From contig DAINMX010000037.1 of assembly GCA_036736205.1 (NCBI GenBank), forward strand, positions 1-38,875: 38,875 bases of DNA, given 5' to 3'. This stretch comes from XYA12-FULL-58-9 sp001798605 (GTDB taxonomy: Bacteria > Myxococcota > XYA12-FULL-58-9). The stretch's first letter is position 1, and every line of letters starts with the position of its first letter. Positions 24,337 to 32,508 of this stretch are shown here, in pieces. A program made the translations under genes and the position numbers. Under the pieces are notes generated by a model. It was not told the DNA's origin, did not search any database, and worked only from the letters and a program-made list of their open reading frames with translations.

Positions 24337-25017
24337 ATGTACCTTGCGAAGAACCCAAAGCTCCTTGCCGCTTTCAAAGCTGGTGAGAGATGGGCGATGG
24401 ACGATGTCTACCGCCACTATTTTCCCGGTGTGACCTCCTTTTTGCGCAAGGGCTTTACATTTCGCAGCGGCAAGGGCGCGTTTTTCTTCAAGGGGATCCA
24501 AGACCCATCAGATCTGAAGTCGGGCGTTCAAGAGGTCTTTCGCCGTGCTTTCGAGACGCGAGCCCGCACTTCGTACAATGGCATCAACTCGTTCACCAAT
24601 TGGGTGCTGGCCATCGGTCGCAACATGGTCATCAACCAATTTCGCAACCGCGAGATTGCCTTCAGCCACTACATCTCCCCTTCGGATCAACGCTCGCACC
24701 TGACGGTGATGGACGACGAAATATCCGAGGAGTTCACTGGCGTCCTCTATGGACGGGCATCAAAGCCCCAGGATTCCTCGTTGGAACACACTGAGCTCAA
24801 GGGCCTAATTGACAAGTTCATGGGTGAGCTCTCCGATCATGATCGTCGTTTGCTGATCCTGCGATTTGCCGAGGGCAACGGCCAGGAGGAAACCGCCGTT
24901 CTGTTGGGCTCTACGCGGATGAAGGTTCGCACAGCCGAGTCTCGCCTGCGCGGCCGATTGCGCGCCTATTTGCGCCACTCCGGCTACATCGATGATCTGC
25001 CCCAGGGCCTCAAATAG
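24337..25017 (+). CDS. RNA polymerase sigma-70 family (ECF-like) sigma factor
   Basis: A 226-residue sigma factor. The region 2 helices are seen in FFKGIQDPSDLKSGVQEVFRRAF and SFTNWVLAIGRNMVINQFRNRE; the insert of about 45 residues with a Lys/Phe-rich stretch before them is longer than usual. Region 4 (LIDKFMGELSDHDRRLLILRF, then TAVLLGSTRMKVRTAESRLRGRL) has the recognition helix typical of sigma-70 and ECF factors. I chose the ATG at 24337; the frame is open to 24256. It follows the translocator operon by 99 bp and precedes a lipoprotein gene by 26 bp. No anti-sigma factor with a membrane helix is adjacent. It may control the operon, but no cognate promoter could be identified by eye. Confidence 0.85.
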   Translation: MYLAKNPKLLAAFKAGERWAMDDVYRHYFPGVTSFLRKGFTFRSGKGAFFFKGIQDPSDLKSGVQEVFRRAFETRARTSYNGINSFTNWVLAIGRNMVINQFRNREIAFSHYISPSDQRSHLTVMDDEISEEFTGVLYGRASKPQDSSLEHTELKGLIDKFMGELSDHDRRLLILRFAEGNGQEETAVLLGSTRMKVRTAESRLRGRLRAYLRHSGYIDDLPQGLK

Positions 25018-25043
25018 CCCAGGACTCGTGCGAAGGAGACCAC

Positions 25044-25694
25044 ATGACAATCAAGCAATGGATTCGATCGTTGTTCCTGTTGGTCGCTCTTGCCGCAGGC
25101 CTCGAGGGTTGTGCTCTGTTGAGATCAGGCGGTAGCTCTGGTTCGATGACGCCGGATTGGGTGCAGCGCGGCAGCACCCTGGTCGTCGACGGTGATAAGC
25201 GTTACTTCACTGGAGTCGGGGCAGCTTACGACAAACTGCGACCGCCATTGCTCAAGAAGATTGCGCAAAAGAAAGCGCTGGCAGCAATCAATGAGCCCAT
25301 CAAGGAGTACCTCAAGGCGTTGGCTGCGCCGTGGTTCAAGAGCCTCGACAAAGAAACGGCGGAGCTCATCAAGCCAGACACGATTCTTGACGGTCTTCTC
25401 AAGCGCTGTACCGGATTGGCTGCGATCGATGAAGTCTATGTCGCTTCAGACAATGGCTCCACGTTTGCTCTCAGCCGCGTCGACTACATGGCTGTTCGCA
25501 TGGAGATTGAAGCAACGCCGTCGGCGGAGCCGCTAAGGTTGTTCGTAACGAATGCGGGCATCGATCCCGACGCTCTTTTCAACCAAGTCGCCACACGTGT
25601 TGCTCAGGCCAAAGGCAAATCACAAAAAGAGCCGAGCGCAGACGGAACAAAGGCCGCACCAACGAAACCCGGGGGTGGCTCTCAGGAGGACTAG
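25044..25694 (+). CDS. LPP20-like lipoprotein
   Basis: A 216-residue lipoprotein. The signal peptide has a basic start, a hydrophobic run and lipobox LEGC with lipidated C23. The mature part begins with the motif PDWVQRG, then YFTGVGAA and a helix with KKALAAI, the pattern of the LPP20-like lipoprotein family; family members are often Gram-negative outer-membrane lipoproteins of unknown role. The C terminus is a flexible Lys/Pro/Gly/Ser tail. A strong AAGGAG ribosome binding site precedes the ATG. It is the last gene of the plus-strand run that begins at 17490 and is probably co-transcribed with the sigma factor gene. It may be an outer-membrane accessory of the putative secretion system, by position only. 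Confidence 0.8.
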   Translation: MTIKQWIRSLFLLVALAAGLEGCALLRSGGSSGSMTPDWVQRGSTLVVDGDKRYFTGVGAAYDKLRPPLLKKIAQKKALAAINEPIKEYLKALAAPWFKSLDKETAELIKPDTILDGLLKRCTGLAAIDEVYVASDNGSTFALSRVDYMAVRMEIEATPSAEPLRLFVTNAGIDPDALFNQVATRVAQAKGKSQKEPSADGTKAAPTKPGGGSQED

Positions 25695-25697
25695 GTT

Positions 25698-25744
25698 ACT
25701 TCGAAGCTCGAAGCTACTTCGAAGCTCGAAGCTACTTCGAAGCT
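25698..25744. repeat. 18-bp tandem repeat between convergent genes
   Basis: Two perfect copies of ACTTCGAAGCTCGAAGCT (25698-25715 and 25716-25733) and an 11-base partial copy (25734-25744) fill the gap between the lipoprotein stop and the convergent gene, overlapping that gene's stop codon. The unit contains the palindrome TTCGAA and can fold. It could act as a bidirectional terminator or be a slippage product. Confidence 0.85.
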
Positions 25745-26180
25745 ACCTCCAGATCGCGAGATCTACATAGACCTCGTTGGTGGCGTTGAGCTTGGCTCCA
25801 AGTGCACGTGCAAGATTGCGCATGACTCTGACCGCAGCCGGATCGCCTCGGTCGAGAAGCTCCTCGAATGTAGACATAGGCAACAGCCTCGACCGCACCG
25901 GATTGACCGCCTTAACGGTGGCGCTGCATGCCTCAGAGGTCAGGAGCTCGAGCTCACCGAGAATGGCCGGGGCCTCGATCTCCGTGATTAACCGCTCCAA
26001 ACCACCCATGTCGAACTTGCTGACGCTGACAGAACCCTCATGCATCAGGAACAAACCCGGGCACGGCAAGCCCTCCTCGAGAATTGGAACATCCTTCTCG
26101 AAAATCCTTTCCTGCAACAGCATCTCAAAACCCTTCTGTTGCTCGTCTGACAATCCCTCGGTAACGTCGATCTCGCCCAT
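25743..26180 (-). CDS. Cyclic-nucleotide-binding (Crp-type) domain protein
   Basis: A 145-residue single-domain protein with the beta-roll of the CRP/FNR ligand-binding domain. Residues about 25-70 show the strand pattern FEKDVPILEEGLPCPGLFLM, HEGSVSVSK follows, and the phosphate-binding cassette region is AILGELELLTSEACSATVKA, with the usual GE but a Leu/Ser-rich end rather than the RxA of canonical cAMP binders. The C-terminal helix corresponds to the CRP dimer helix, but there is no helix-turn-helix. It is therefore a sensor or partner domain, not a DNA-binding regulator. The ATG at 26180 follows GGAGGAGGG. It is the last gene of a three-gene minus-strand set. Confidence 0.85.
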   Translation of the reverse strand: MGEIDVTEGLSDEQQKGFEMLLQERIFEKDVPILEEGLPCPGLFLMHEGSVSVSKFDMGGLERLITEIEAPAILGELELLTSEACSATVKAVNPVRSRLLPMSTFEELLDRGDPAAVRVMRNLARALGAKLNATNEVYVDLAIWR

Positions 26181-26306
26181 GGACGCTTTCCCTCCTCCTG
26201 GAAGAAAGAACGGATTGGGGCTTGCTAGCACGATTGACATGAATCAGCTAGCCTCGCCCCACACGCTTTTTGGGCTACCACATTCTCGACTTCTTATATT
26301 TGTTGC

Positions 26307-26993
26307 TCAAATGAGCGGCAGCAGTTGTTCGCACACCCGACTCGCGTCCCAGAAAGTCGGCTTTTCCTGAGGGTCGAGAGTCGCCCGCAGAGTCCCTTCT
26401 TCCAAAAAGAGGCCAGCCGGTCGCCCCACTGTGAACTGTAGATTCCGAACCTTGTCGCGAAAAACCTGGCGTTCGGATTCCAGTGGTACCGCTTGAAGTA
26501 TCCCAATGATCGTCTCTTCCATGAGGTACTGGAAATGCGACATCACCGCCGGCTCTGTTGGCCACCCGTCTGGGTCGACAAGCTCAATCTTGCTGTCCAT
26601 TGTCTCCGCAAGGTGCATTGCAAGAGTCTCTGCCCGACGGCGCAGATCGATCCGAGTCGGCGGTGCAATTTGCGACGACGCATCGAGCTCCTGCAATCGC
26701 GCGCTGGCATGTGACACCGCCACGGCAACGACGTTCCTAGCGCTGACAAAAGATATCTCGTCGGCTCCGCTGTTGACCATGGCCACAGACAATCCGTAGG
26801 TCGGATCTGTAGCGACGTGAGTCAACATGCCGGTGATCGTGGCCCCCGATGCCAAGGACAACGTGACGGACGGCAGCTTTTTCGCGCCCAACATGCGGCG
26901 ACGACGATCGGCGGCGGCCAGGTTTGACAGTACGTCGACCAGATTCTGCGCCGGAACATCGAGCAGCAGATCGAGGTTGGGTGGTTGCGTCAT
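26307..26993 (-). CDS. Hypothetical protein with LSm/SH3-barrel-like N-terminal segment
   Basis: A 228-residue cytoplasmic protein of unknown function. After a short helical lead, residues about 40-95 read as five beta strands (SVTLSLASGATITGMLTHV, then TYGLSVAMVN and ISFVSARNVVAVAVSH), a pattern seen in small SH3-like or LSm barrels. The rest is helical and charged, with RRRAETLAMHLAETM and a C-terminal FWDASRVCEQLLPLI. There is no signal peptide, membrane segment or Cys cluster. GGGGAG lies ten bases before the ATG. It sits between the cyclic-nucleotide-domain gene and an unknown 153-residue protein, all on the minus strand, and may form a small regulatory cassette. The barrel idea is inference from strand periodicity. 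Confidence 0.75.
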   Translation of the reverse strand: MTQPPNLDLLLDVPAQNLVDVLSNLAAADRRRRMLGAKKLPSVTLSLASGATITGMLTHVATDPTYGLSVAMVNSGADEISFVSARNVVAVAVSHASARLQELDASSQIAPPTRIDLRRRAETLAMHLAETMDSKIELVDPDGWPTEPAVMSHFQYLMEETIIGILQAVPLESERQVFRDKVRNLQFTVGRPAGLFLEEGTLRATLDPQEKPTFWDASRVCEQLLPLI

Positions 26994-27101
26994 AACAGAT
27001 TGCTCCCCAGCCAGTTGTTGATGGTAGGTCCCACAGCAGATGCCTTGCGCTCCGACTTCTGCTGTGGAGCTGAAAGGCTTGATGCGCCGAGGTTCGCTGC
27101 C

Positions 27102-27563
27102 CTAGAGTTGGTTGAGAAGCTCGTCCGACATCTTCTTCTGGTGCTTGTATTCGCCGTTACAAAGCTCGAAGGCCTCAGAAATCACGTCGTCGGTAACTGT
27201 AAGCACGCCGTCAGCGAGTTTGACTTGGTTGGTCGTCCCGAAGACAAAATGGATCTTCGCTATTTTTGCAAGCTCACCCCAAGTCGTAGGGTCCTCGTTT
27301 GGTTTGGCATGTTTTGCGATATCTGCGATGATCACTTTGTTTGCAACAAATTTCAGGTAACTCGAAATAATGTTGTTGTCCTTATTGCTTGCATACCAAT
27401 AGGCCACGTCGGAAACCTTGTTTGCATCTGGAATCGAATTGGGGTCGTAGCTGAAAACTACCGGCCAGGCGTAAGTCTTTTGCAAATGTTCGCCAAACTC
27501 TGAATTGAGAACTTCAATAGCCTGATCGAAAAGGGACGCCAGTTGCTTTTCTTTTAAACCCAT
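27102..27563 (-). CDS. Hypothetical protein, 153 aa
   Basis: A soluble protein of 153 residues, rich in Lys, Asn, Asp and aromatic residues, with alternating helices and short strands (AYWYASNKDNNIISSYLKFV, KIHFVFGTTNQVKL). There is no signal peptide or membrane segment. A clear AGGAGA ribosome binding site supports the ATG at 27563. I recognise no family. Its amino-acid composition is more AT-codon-leaning than that of neighbours, which may hint at separate acquisition. It is the first gene of the minus-strand cassette with the LSm-like protein and the cyclic-nucleotide-domain gene; 108 bp separate it from the next gene. Confidence 0.75.
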   Translation of the reverse strand: MGLKEKQLASLFDQAIEVLNSEFGEHLQKTYAWPVVFSYDPNSIPDANKVSDVAYWYASNKDNNIISSYLKFVANKVIIADIAKHAKPNEDPTTWGELAKIAKIHFVFGTTNQVKLADGVLTVTDDVISEAFELCNGEYKHQKKMSDELLNQL

Positions 27564-27593
27564 AAGATTCTCCTTGTTTGTCGGCATCAACAA

Positions 27594-27882
27594 TCCAAAA
27601 TCGAGGATGAACGTGCCGTCGTTTATCCGTAGATGTTCGGGTTCACAGTTGCATATAGCGGGCCAATGGACGACAAGAATATCGACCTAGATTAGAGGCG
27701 TTGGCGCACGCAACCAATCGGCCGTGGCCTTGCACTGTCACTTCGAGTGCAATCAATCGGCCGTGGCCTGGCGCTGTCACTTCGTGTGCCACTTCGTGCT
27801 TGGGCGATCCTCGAGGGTGCGATCCCCGCATGCCCGTCGAATCAATCTTTTGGCCACCGCGGGGCCGCGGGGTTGTGAGAAC
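27594..27882. other. Gene-free gap with repeats
   Basis: No supported gene lies between the unknown 153-residue protein (minus strand, start 27563) and the end of the flavin-reductase-like gene. The stretch contains a 39-bp tandem repeat (separate entry) and short CACTTCG-type echoes after it. The frames open here on either strand have repeat-derived, non-protein-like translations. Confidence 0.6.
27715..27792. repeat. 39-bp direct tandem repeat, two copies
   Basis: Copy one begins CAATCGGCCGTGGCCTTGCA at 27715 and copy two begins CAATCGGCCGTGGCCTGGCG at 27754. The units share most bases over 39 bp, including the CTGTCACTTCG block, and a partial third echo (GTGCCACTTCGTGC) follows. It contains the palindromic core CGGCCG. 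It lies between genes on the same strand. Its function is unknown. Confidence 0.8.
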
Positions 27883-28542
27883 TCAGAAGGGCTCCCCCCG
27901 TCGCTGGTTCAAAGCCGCCTTGCCCATTGCCATCTTGAACCGGTCCTGGGTTCGACAATACTCGAGCCCACCCATCCGGCCCACAGCAGCCAACTTGGTT
28001 GCATCTACGTGCATCTGCTCGTTCACGAGGTCGTCGTCCACGAAGATGTGCACAACCTCACCTAGCACCACATTTCCGGCCAACGGCTCCGAGCCGTTGG
28101 TTCTAGTGACGCTAAGGGTGCGGCACTCAAAACAAACAGGAGACTCCAGGACTCGCGGCGGTTTGACCTGTCGGCTCGCAGTCGGCGTGAGATCGACGAA
28201 AAGGAACTCGCTCTGTTCGGGGGGCAGTGGTTCAGCGGCCGCAGCCATCCTGGAGGCATATGCTTCGGTTGAGATGTTTATTACGAACTCGCCCACACCA
28301 CCTTCGCTGACTGGTTTGGCGTTGCGCAGTGTGTCCTTCTCTGAGCCGTCGGGTCGATTGGCGGGACAGAACAACACGGTCATCGGGTTCGAGCCGACCC
28401 CAGCGAAAAACGAGAATGGAGCCAGGTTGTTCTGGCCCGTCGTCGACACTGTCGAGATCAACGCAATGGGTCTCGGCACGATGGTGCCAATAAGAAGCTT
28501 GTAGCGATCACCCATTTCGAGGTTGTGAGGGTCGTATTCCAT
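27883..28542 (-). CDS. Flavin reductase-like (FMN-binding) domain protein
   Basis: A 219-residue protein of the flavin-reductase-like domain family. Signature stretches are KLLIGTIVPRPIALISTVS near the N terminus, NNLAPFSFFAGVGSNPMTVLF, and the later LAGNVVLGEVVHIFVDD and LAAVGRMGGLEYCR. These split beta-barrel proteins bind FMN and reduce flavin or act as flavoprotein oxygenase components; the substrate is not evident. The ATG at 28542 places IGTIVPRPI at the expected distance from the start; the frame continues upstream to 28749, but those residues do not look coding. It is monocistronic on the minus strand, divergent from the 1171-residue protein gene. Confidence 0.92.
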   Translation of the reverse strand: MEYDPHNLEMGDRYKLLIGTIVPRPIALISTVSTTGQNNLAPFSFFAGVGSNPMTVLFCPANRPDGSEKDTLRNAKPVSEGGVGEFVINISTEAYASRMAAAAEPLPPEQSEFLFVDLTPTASRQVKPPRVLESPVCFECRTLSVTRTNGSEPLAGNVVLGEVVHIFVDDDLVNEQMHVDATKLAAVGRMGGLEYCRTQDRFKMAMGKAALNQRRGEPF

Positions 28543-28909
28543 TTCCGCACCATACCAGAATTGGCGCGCAATAGCGTTGGTGGTCTTTGGATCCCAGCAC
28601 AAAACCCACAGAAGACGCAACAGAGCTTCTGGATAGCCGAAAATCAAGATATGATGACGACGACATTGGGGGGGTGCAAATAGATTGTGAGCCCCACAAT
28701 AACCGGCATAGATTGTTGAACGGTATTGGAAACATGATGAGATTAACAAAGTGATGGCTGATTACTGGTGAACGTCGTTTCAAAAGGTGCGGACCATCAA
28801 TCAGATACTTTGGTACAGTCTGTTCGTTCGTTAGAATGAGTCTTGAAATGAGGGGTTCGTGTGTTAACGGCGACGTTGACAACTGCCCCAAAGCGAAGAG
28901 GTAGCGGGC
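28543..28909. other. Divergent intergenic region
   Basis: A 367-bp gap between the flavin-reductase-like gene (minus) and the 1171-residue protein gene (plus). It is visibly more AT-rich than its surroundings and contains a promoter candidate for the plus-strand gene (separate entry). Apart from a seven-G run around 28665, I see no further structure. Confidence 0.6.
28810..28837 (+). promoter_or_regulatory. Sigma-70-like promoter for the 1171-residue protein gene
   Basis: TTGGTA (28810-28815) and TAGAAT (28832-28837) are 16 bp apart, placing a start site near 28844, about 65 bp before the ATG at 28910. The -10 fits well and the -35 moderately. Confidence 0.45.
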
Positions 28910-31900
28910 ATGGGATTTTCATCGGGCAAAGTTGGTTCAGAAGAGGGCAACTATTCTTCCTCCTACACGGACTCGCAAAAAGACGCGGAAAAGACGAGCC
29001 AGCAGGAAAAACTGGCAAAGCAGAAGTCGGACACAAAGGAGTGGAAGAAGGCTAAAAAGGCCGAGAGGCAGACCGGAGAGAAGAACACCCTGAAAGGTGG
29101 CGGCAGAAGGCTCGTCAAGGAGCAACAAGAACAGAAGATAAATGAGACCGTCTACGTAGGCACGATGCCCCCAACCGCGCTCCCTCCCGAGTATTCCAAT
29201 CGTACCGACATCAAAGTGGGCCAAGCACACGTCCAGATCGATCACGAACCCAAGCCCGACTCGGGTTCGGTCAACATCCGCGGCAACAAGGGTAACAAGG
29301 TAAACTATGATTACGATCCGGTGCAAACGGTCCATGACAAGGGTGAGAGCACCGTCACCGATGCCGATAGGGGCCGGTTTGAGAAGATAAAAAAGCTCTA
29401 CAAAGAGCATCCCACCAAGTACGCAACAGACGGCAAGACCGTGTGGTTGATTCTCGATGTTGCGTTTGATGATGTGCGCGGCCTCTTGGGAGTCAAACCC
29501 GAGGATCTCACCAATCTGTACGAGTCCGTTGCATTTCGGGATTTTCAGCGTGGGATCACCGAAAAATTTCACACACAGACCCAGACAGTCGATGGTGTGG
29601 AAGTTCCTGTGTCTCCGTTGACGGATGACGAGATGAAGGATCTCTTCTCATTCATCGTCGTGGGCAGGCCTTCAGCCGACAGCCCCTTCGGCGAGTACCT
29701 GCTGCAAAAGGGTGATGTCGAACGATTTCAGGCGATCGTGGCAAAATGCTCTCCTATGGCGGAGTCGATCCTGAGTCGGGCGTTTACCATCGACCCAACC
29801 GACGACAAGTTCGGCACGAGCACCATCTGGGGTTCGGAGTCTTTCGCCGTTTCTCTCACTGCTCTTTTCGAAGAGCCAGGGGAGATCATGGCGCGCATCA
29901 ACAACCTGGAACTCGAAGTCACCAAGGTCCAGGCGGACCGCACCATCAAGACAAACAAATGGGTTGAGGTTACAGCACCAAAACGAAAGGTCACGGTCAG
30001 CTACACTTCGTCGAGCCTGGTCAAGCAAGCCGAGAGTCAACAGGAATGGCTTGCATTCAACAAGTTTGAGGTGGCGAAGCAATATGTGACGGATTTGGCC
30101 CAAGGCGCTCCGGATGTCCAAGAGCCTGAGGATCTCATCAACAAGCTCAAAGATGGACATTTCACCTACACGCGACAGATGGCAGACGGCGAAGAGCTGA
30201 AACCGGGGGACAAGGTCACCTACGAGCGCTATGACCCGCTGACAACGGGGCGATACGTTGTCACCGACAACGACACCCACGAAGTGGTGTCCCATTTCGA
30301 CTACGTCAGGGAGACCGACGCCGAAGGCGTGACACACAAGACAGTCAAGGGGCTGTCGATCAATATGCTTGGAATGGATGTCAAAATCCCCGACGAGATG
30401 TCTTGGACCACTGGGGGGAGCGACAAAACCTATCGAATCGGCCATCTCACGGCCACCCTCAATGGCCCGGGAACGCCCATCACGATGAGCGTCTCCAATG
30501 CTGCCGGGGTCAACGACCCACACCTCGTGGGTGGAAGCTTTGACAATCTTCGCATCGAGTGCGGCAGGGTTTCCCTGGATGTAGATCCCTTTGCGGCGCA
30601 TTACCTCAAGGATCAAGACGGACGGGATGCCTATGCGCTCTTCAAGACGGTCATGCACGGCGAAACAGAGTTGTCAGACTTTGTCGATCGCTTCGACGTG
30701 AAAGGGGAGGGTCTAACCCTCAATTATGGCCGCGTCGATCAGTCCCACGTCACCGTCAAACTCGGTGGTGGCGCATTGGCGACTATTGCCGACTCGAGAA
30801 CTGGGCGTATTCAAACGGTTGAGCGCACGGGGCAGGGGAGCTACCGCGTTTTCGATAACCAAGGCGGCGAAGGCACATGGCAGTTTGGGAAATCGTATGT
30901 GCGCGCCACGGTCGATGGCAAAGATCTCTCCGGTGGCGAATTCCTACAGTACGTTTTGAACGACACCGAGTATTTTGCCAGCGAACGCCCACAGGGGGGT
31001 CTGCCGGGATACAAACAGGTGGACATCTACGGAAAAGTGGGCGGCGTTCTTGGATTCAGGGTTGGTGGGAACGTTGGAATCACCAAGGAGGAACTCACCC
31101 AACTCGGCAAGGACATGGACGCGAGAGGCGATGAACTCGACCATTTGTTCCAGACGGCGTTGGCGAACCTCAAAGATCCGGGAATGGACAAAGAAGAAGT
31201 CTTGAAGAAGTTTTGGAATGATTTTTCAAGCATCGCTGGCGATACGTTCAAGGAGGCCAAAAACAAGGGATACATAAAAGATGGTCATGCAGAGCTCATC
31301 TTAGACACCAGAGGCATTGCCGATCAGTTCTTCGGAATCAGCGGCGAGTACGTAAAATTCGACAAGGTGCTCGAAGGCCTCGCCAACACCACCAGGGGCG
31401 GCCTCAAGGTTTCGGCGGATATGTTCGAAGGCGAGGGGTCATTCAAGGACAAGTTCATGCAGGGCAATTTTGGCATGAGCTTCGACAAATTCGTGGACGA
31501 CTACAAATCCCGTGCGGCAAGGATGGCCATCGGAATCGCCTACACCCAATCCACCGTCTTCGACAAAATGCTCGAGACCTATGGCAGGCGCAACGAGGAC
31601 GGGGATGGCGGCGGCGTGGTCTTTGCGTACGATGACCAGAAGGATTTTTTGAAGGCCGCCATGACCTTCACCAAGGTAGGAAACATCAAACCCTTTGGGT
31701 TCGTGTCTGTTCACGTGGATCCGAAGACCCACGAAGCCACGGTCTTTGTTCCTTTGACCAAGACCGCGCAAGACGTTCTCTCCATAGGCGGTGCGACCAA
31801 ACAGCGTGTCCATGCAGAGTTTGGTGGTGGGTTGATGATGACCCTCCCCGCAAAAGATCTGCCGAAATTTCTCAAGCAGGTGACCGTGGGACTCGGTTTG

Positions 31901-32425
31901 AGCGGACAGGTGGTGAGCCACAACAGTGTGGCAGCGGTGGTTGCTGATCCCAGCAAGGGCGAATACATCACCCTCGGAACAGAAGAAGACATCCAACGTT
32001 TTTTCACCTCAGTGAGCAAAAACAAGGAGACTGCGCCCGAGGATTTCCAAGGTGCCATGGATGAGATCGGAAAAGTTCGAATCATTCCGGGAGCCTCCTT
32101 TGCGGTCCACGTATTGGGCGATTTCGGCAACATCGAAGCGCTCAAGAACTTCGAATGGCAGGCACAGGCCACGGTTATGGGTGAGCCTGGGTTGACCTTG
32201 AAGAGCGGTTTCACGATTCCCCCCGTGCTTGCCGGCAGGATCAACTTGGGCCTTAACTACAACCTTCGGGGGGGCACCAAGGTGGGTCTCTCCTTCGAGC
32301 GCAATGGGATCTTGGGTGAGCCCGGCGCAGGGAAGAGTACCTTTGTGAACGTGGCCGCCAGCGTGCCTGTCGATACCATAACGAAGGGCGTCAAGACGGG
32401 CATCAACAAGCTCAAGGGAGGTTGA
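28910..32425 (+). CDS. Giant non-Sec protein, 1171 aa (candidate secreted effector/structural protein)
   Basis: No family is recognised. The first 25 residues are Ser/Gly/Tyr-rich and polar (MGFSSGKVGSEEGNYSSSYT), followed by about 60 Lys/Glu/Gln residues in charged helices. There is no Sec signal, lipobox or membrane helix, and the sequence resembles a type III-type unstructured N terminus. Residues about 150-400 are mixed helix and strand (VWLILDVAFDDVRGLLGV). From about 420 to 720 the protein is strongly beta, with alternating hydrophobic strands and Gly/Asp turns. A helical stretch with Asp/Lys/Phe-rich repeats follows at about 725-960, and the C-terminal 200 residues return to long amphipathic strands (GRINLGLNYNLRGGTKVGLSFE). 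A P-loop-like GEPGAGKST at 1136-1144 is probably chance. AGAGG precedes the ATG. Function unknown; a substrate role is inferred. Confidence 0.8.
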   Translation: MGFSSGKVGSEEGNYSSSYTDSQKDAEKTSQQEKLAKQKSDTKEWKKAKKAERQTGEKNTLKGGGRRLVKEQQEQKINETVYVGTMPPTALPPEYSNRTDIKVGQAHVQIDHEPKPDSGSVNIRGNKGNKVNYDYDPVQTVHDKGESTVTDADRGRFEKIKKLYKEHPTKYATDGKTVWLILDVAFDDVRGLLGVKPEDLTNLYESVAFRDFQRGITEKFHTQTQTVDGVEVPVSPLTDDEMKDLFSFIVVGRPSADSPFGEYLLQKGDVERFQAIVAKCSPMAESILSRAFTIDPTDDKFGTSTIWGSESFAVSLTALFEEPGEIMARINNLELEVTKVQADRTIKTNKWVEVTAPKRKVTVSYTSSSLVKQAESQQEWLAFNKFEVAKQYVTDLAQGAPDVQEPEDLINKLKDGHFTYTRQMADGEELKPGDKVTYERYDPLTTGRYVVTDNDTHEVVSHFDYVRETDAEGVTHKTVKGLSINMLGMDVKIPDEMSWTTGGSDKTYRIGHLTATLNGPGTPITMSVSNAAGVNDPHLVGGSFDNLRIECGRVSLDVDPFAAHYLKDQDGRDAYALFKTVMHGETELSDFVDRFDVKGEGLTLNYGRVDQSHVTVKLGGGALATIADSRTGRIQTVERTGQGSYRVFDNQGGEGTWQFGKSYVRATVDGKDLSGGEFLQYVLNDTEYFASERPQGGLPGYKQVDIYGKVGGVLGFRVGGNVGITKEELTQLGKDMDARGDELDHLFQTALANLKDPGMDKEEVLKKFWNDFSSIAGDTFKEAKNKGYIKDGHAELILDTRGIADQFFGISGEYVKFDKVLEGLANTTRGGLKVSADMFEGEGSFKDKFMQGNFGMSFDKFVDDYKSRAARMAIGIAYTQSTVFDKMLETYGRRNEDGDGGGVVFAYDDQKDFLKAAMTFTKVGNIKPFGFVSVHVDPKTHEATVFVPLTKTAQDVLSIGGATKQRVHAEFGGGLMMTLPAKDLPKFLKQVTVGLGLSGQVVSHNSVAAVVADPSKGEYITLGTEEDIQRFFTSVSKNKETAPEDFQGAMDEIGKVRIIPGASFAVHVLGDFGNIEALKNFEWQAQATVMGEPGLTLKSGFTIPPVLAGRINLGLNYNLRGGTKVGLSFERNGILGEPGAGKSTFVNVAASVPVDTITKGVKTGINKLKGG

Positions 32426-32508
32426 TCAATCCTGCCATTGGATGGGCTTTGTACCTTGTACCAGGTTTCCGATTTCGGACTTTACGACTTCTAGATCTCG
32501 TTGCGACA

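Noticed and set aside
28543..28749. N-terminal extension of the flavin-reductase-like protein
   Set aside because: The residues before 28542 are not domain-like and the conserved domain begins shortly after the ATG at 28542.
32315..32341. P-loop-like GEPGAGKST near the C terminus of the 1171-residue protein
   Set aside because: It lies among amphipathic beta strands with no Walker B or other NTPase motifs and only 28 residues from the end, so it is most likely a chance match.
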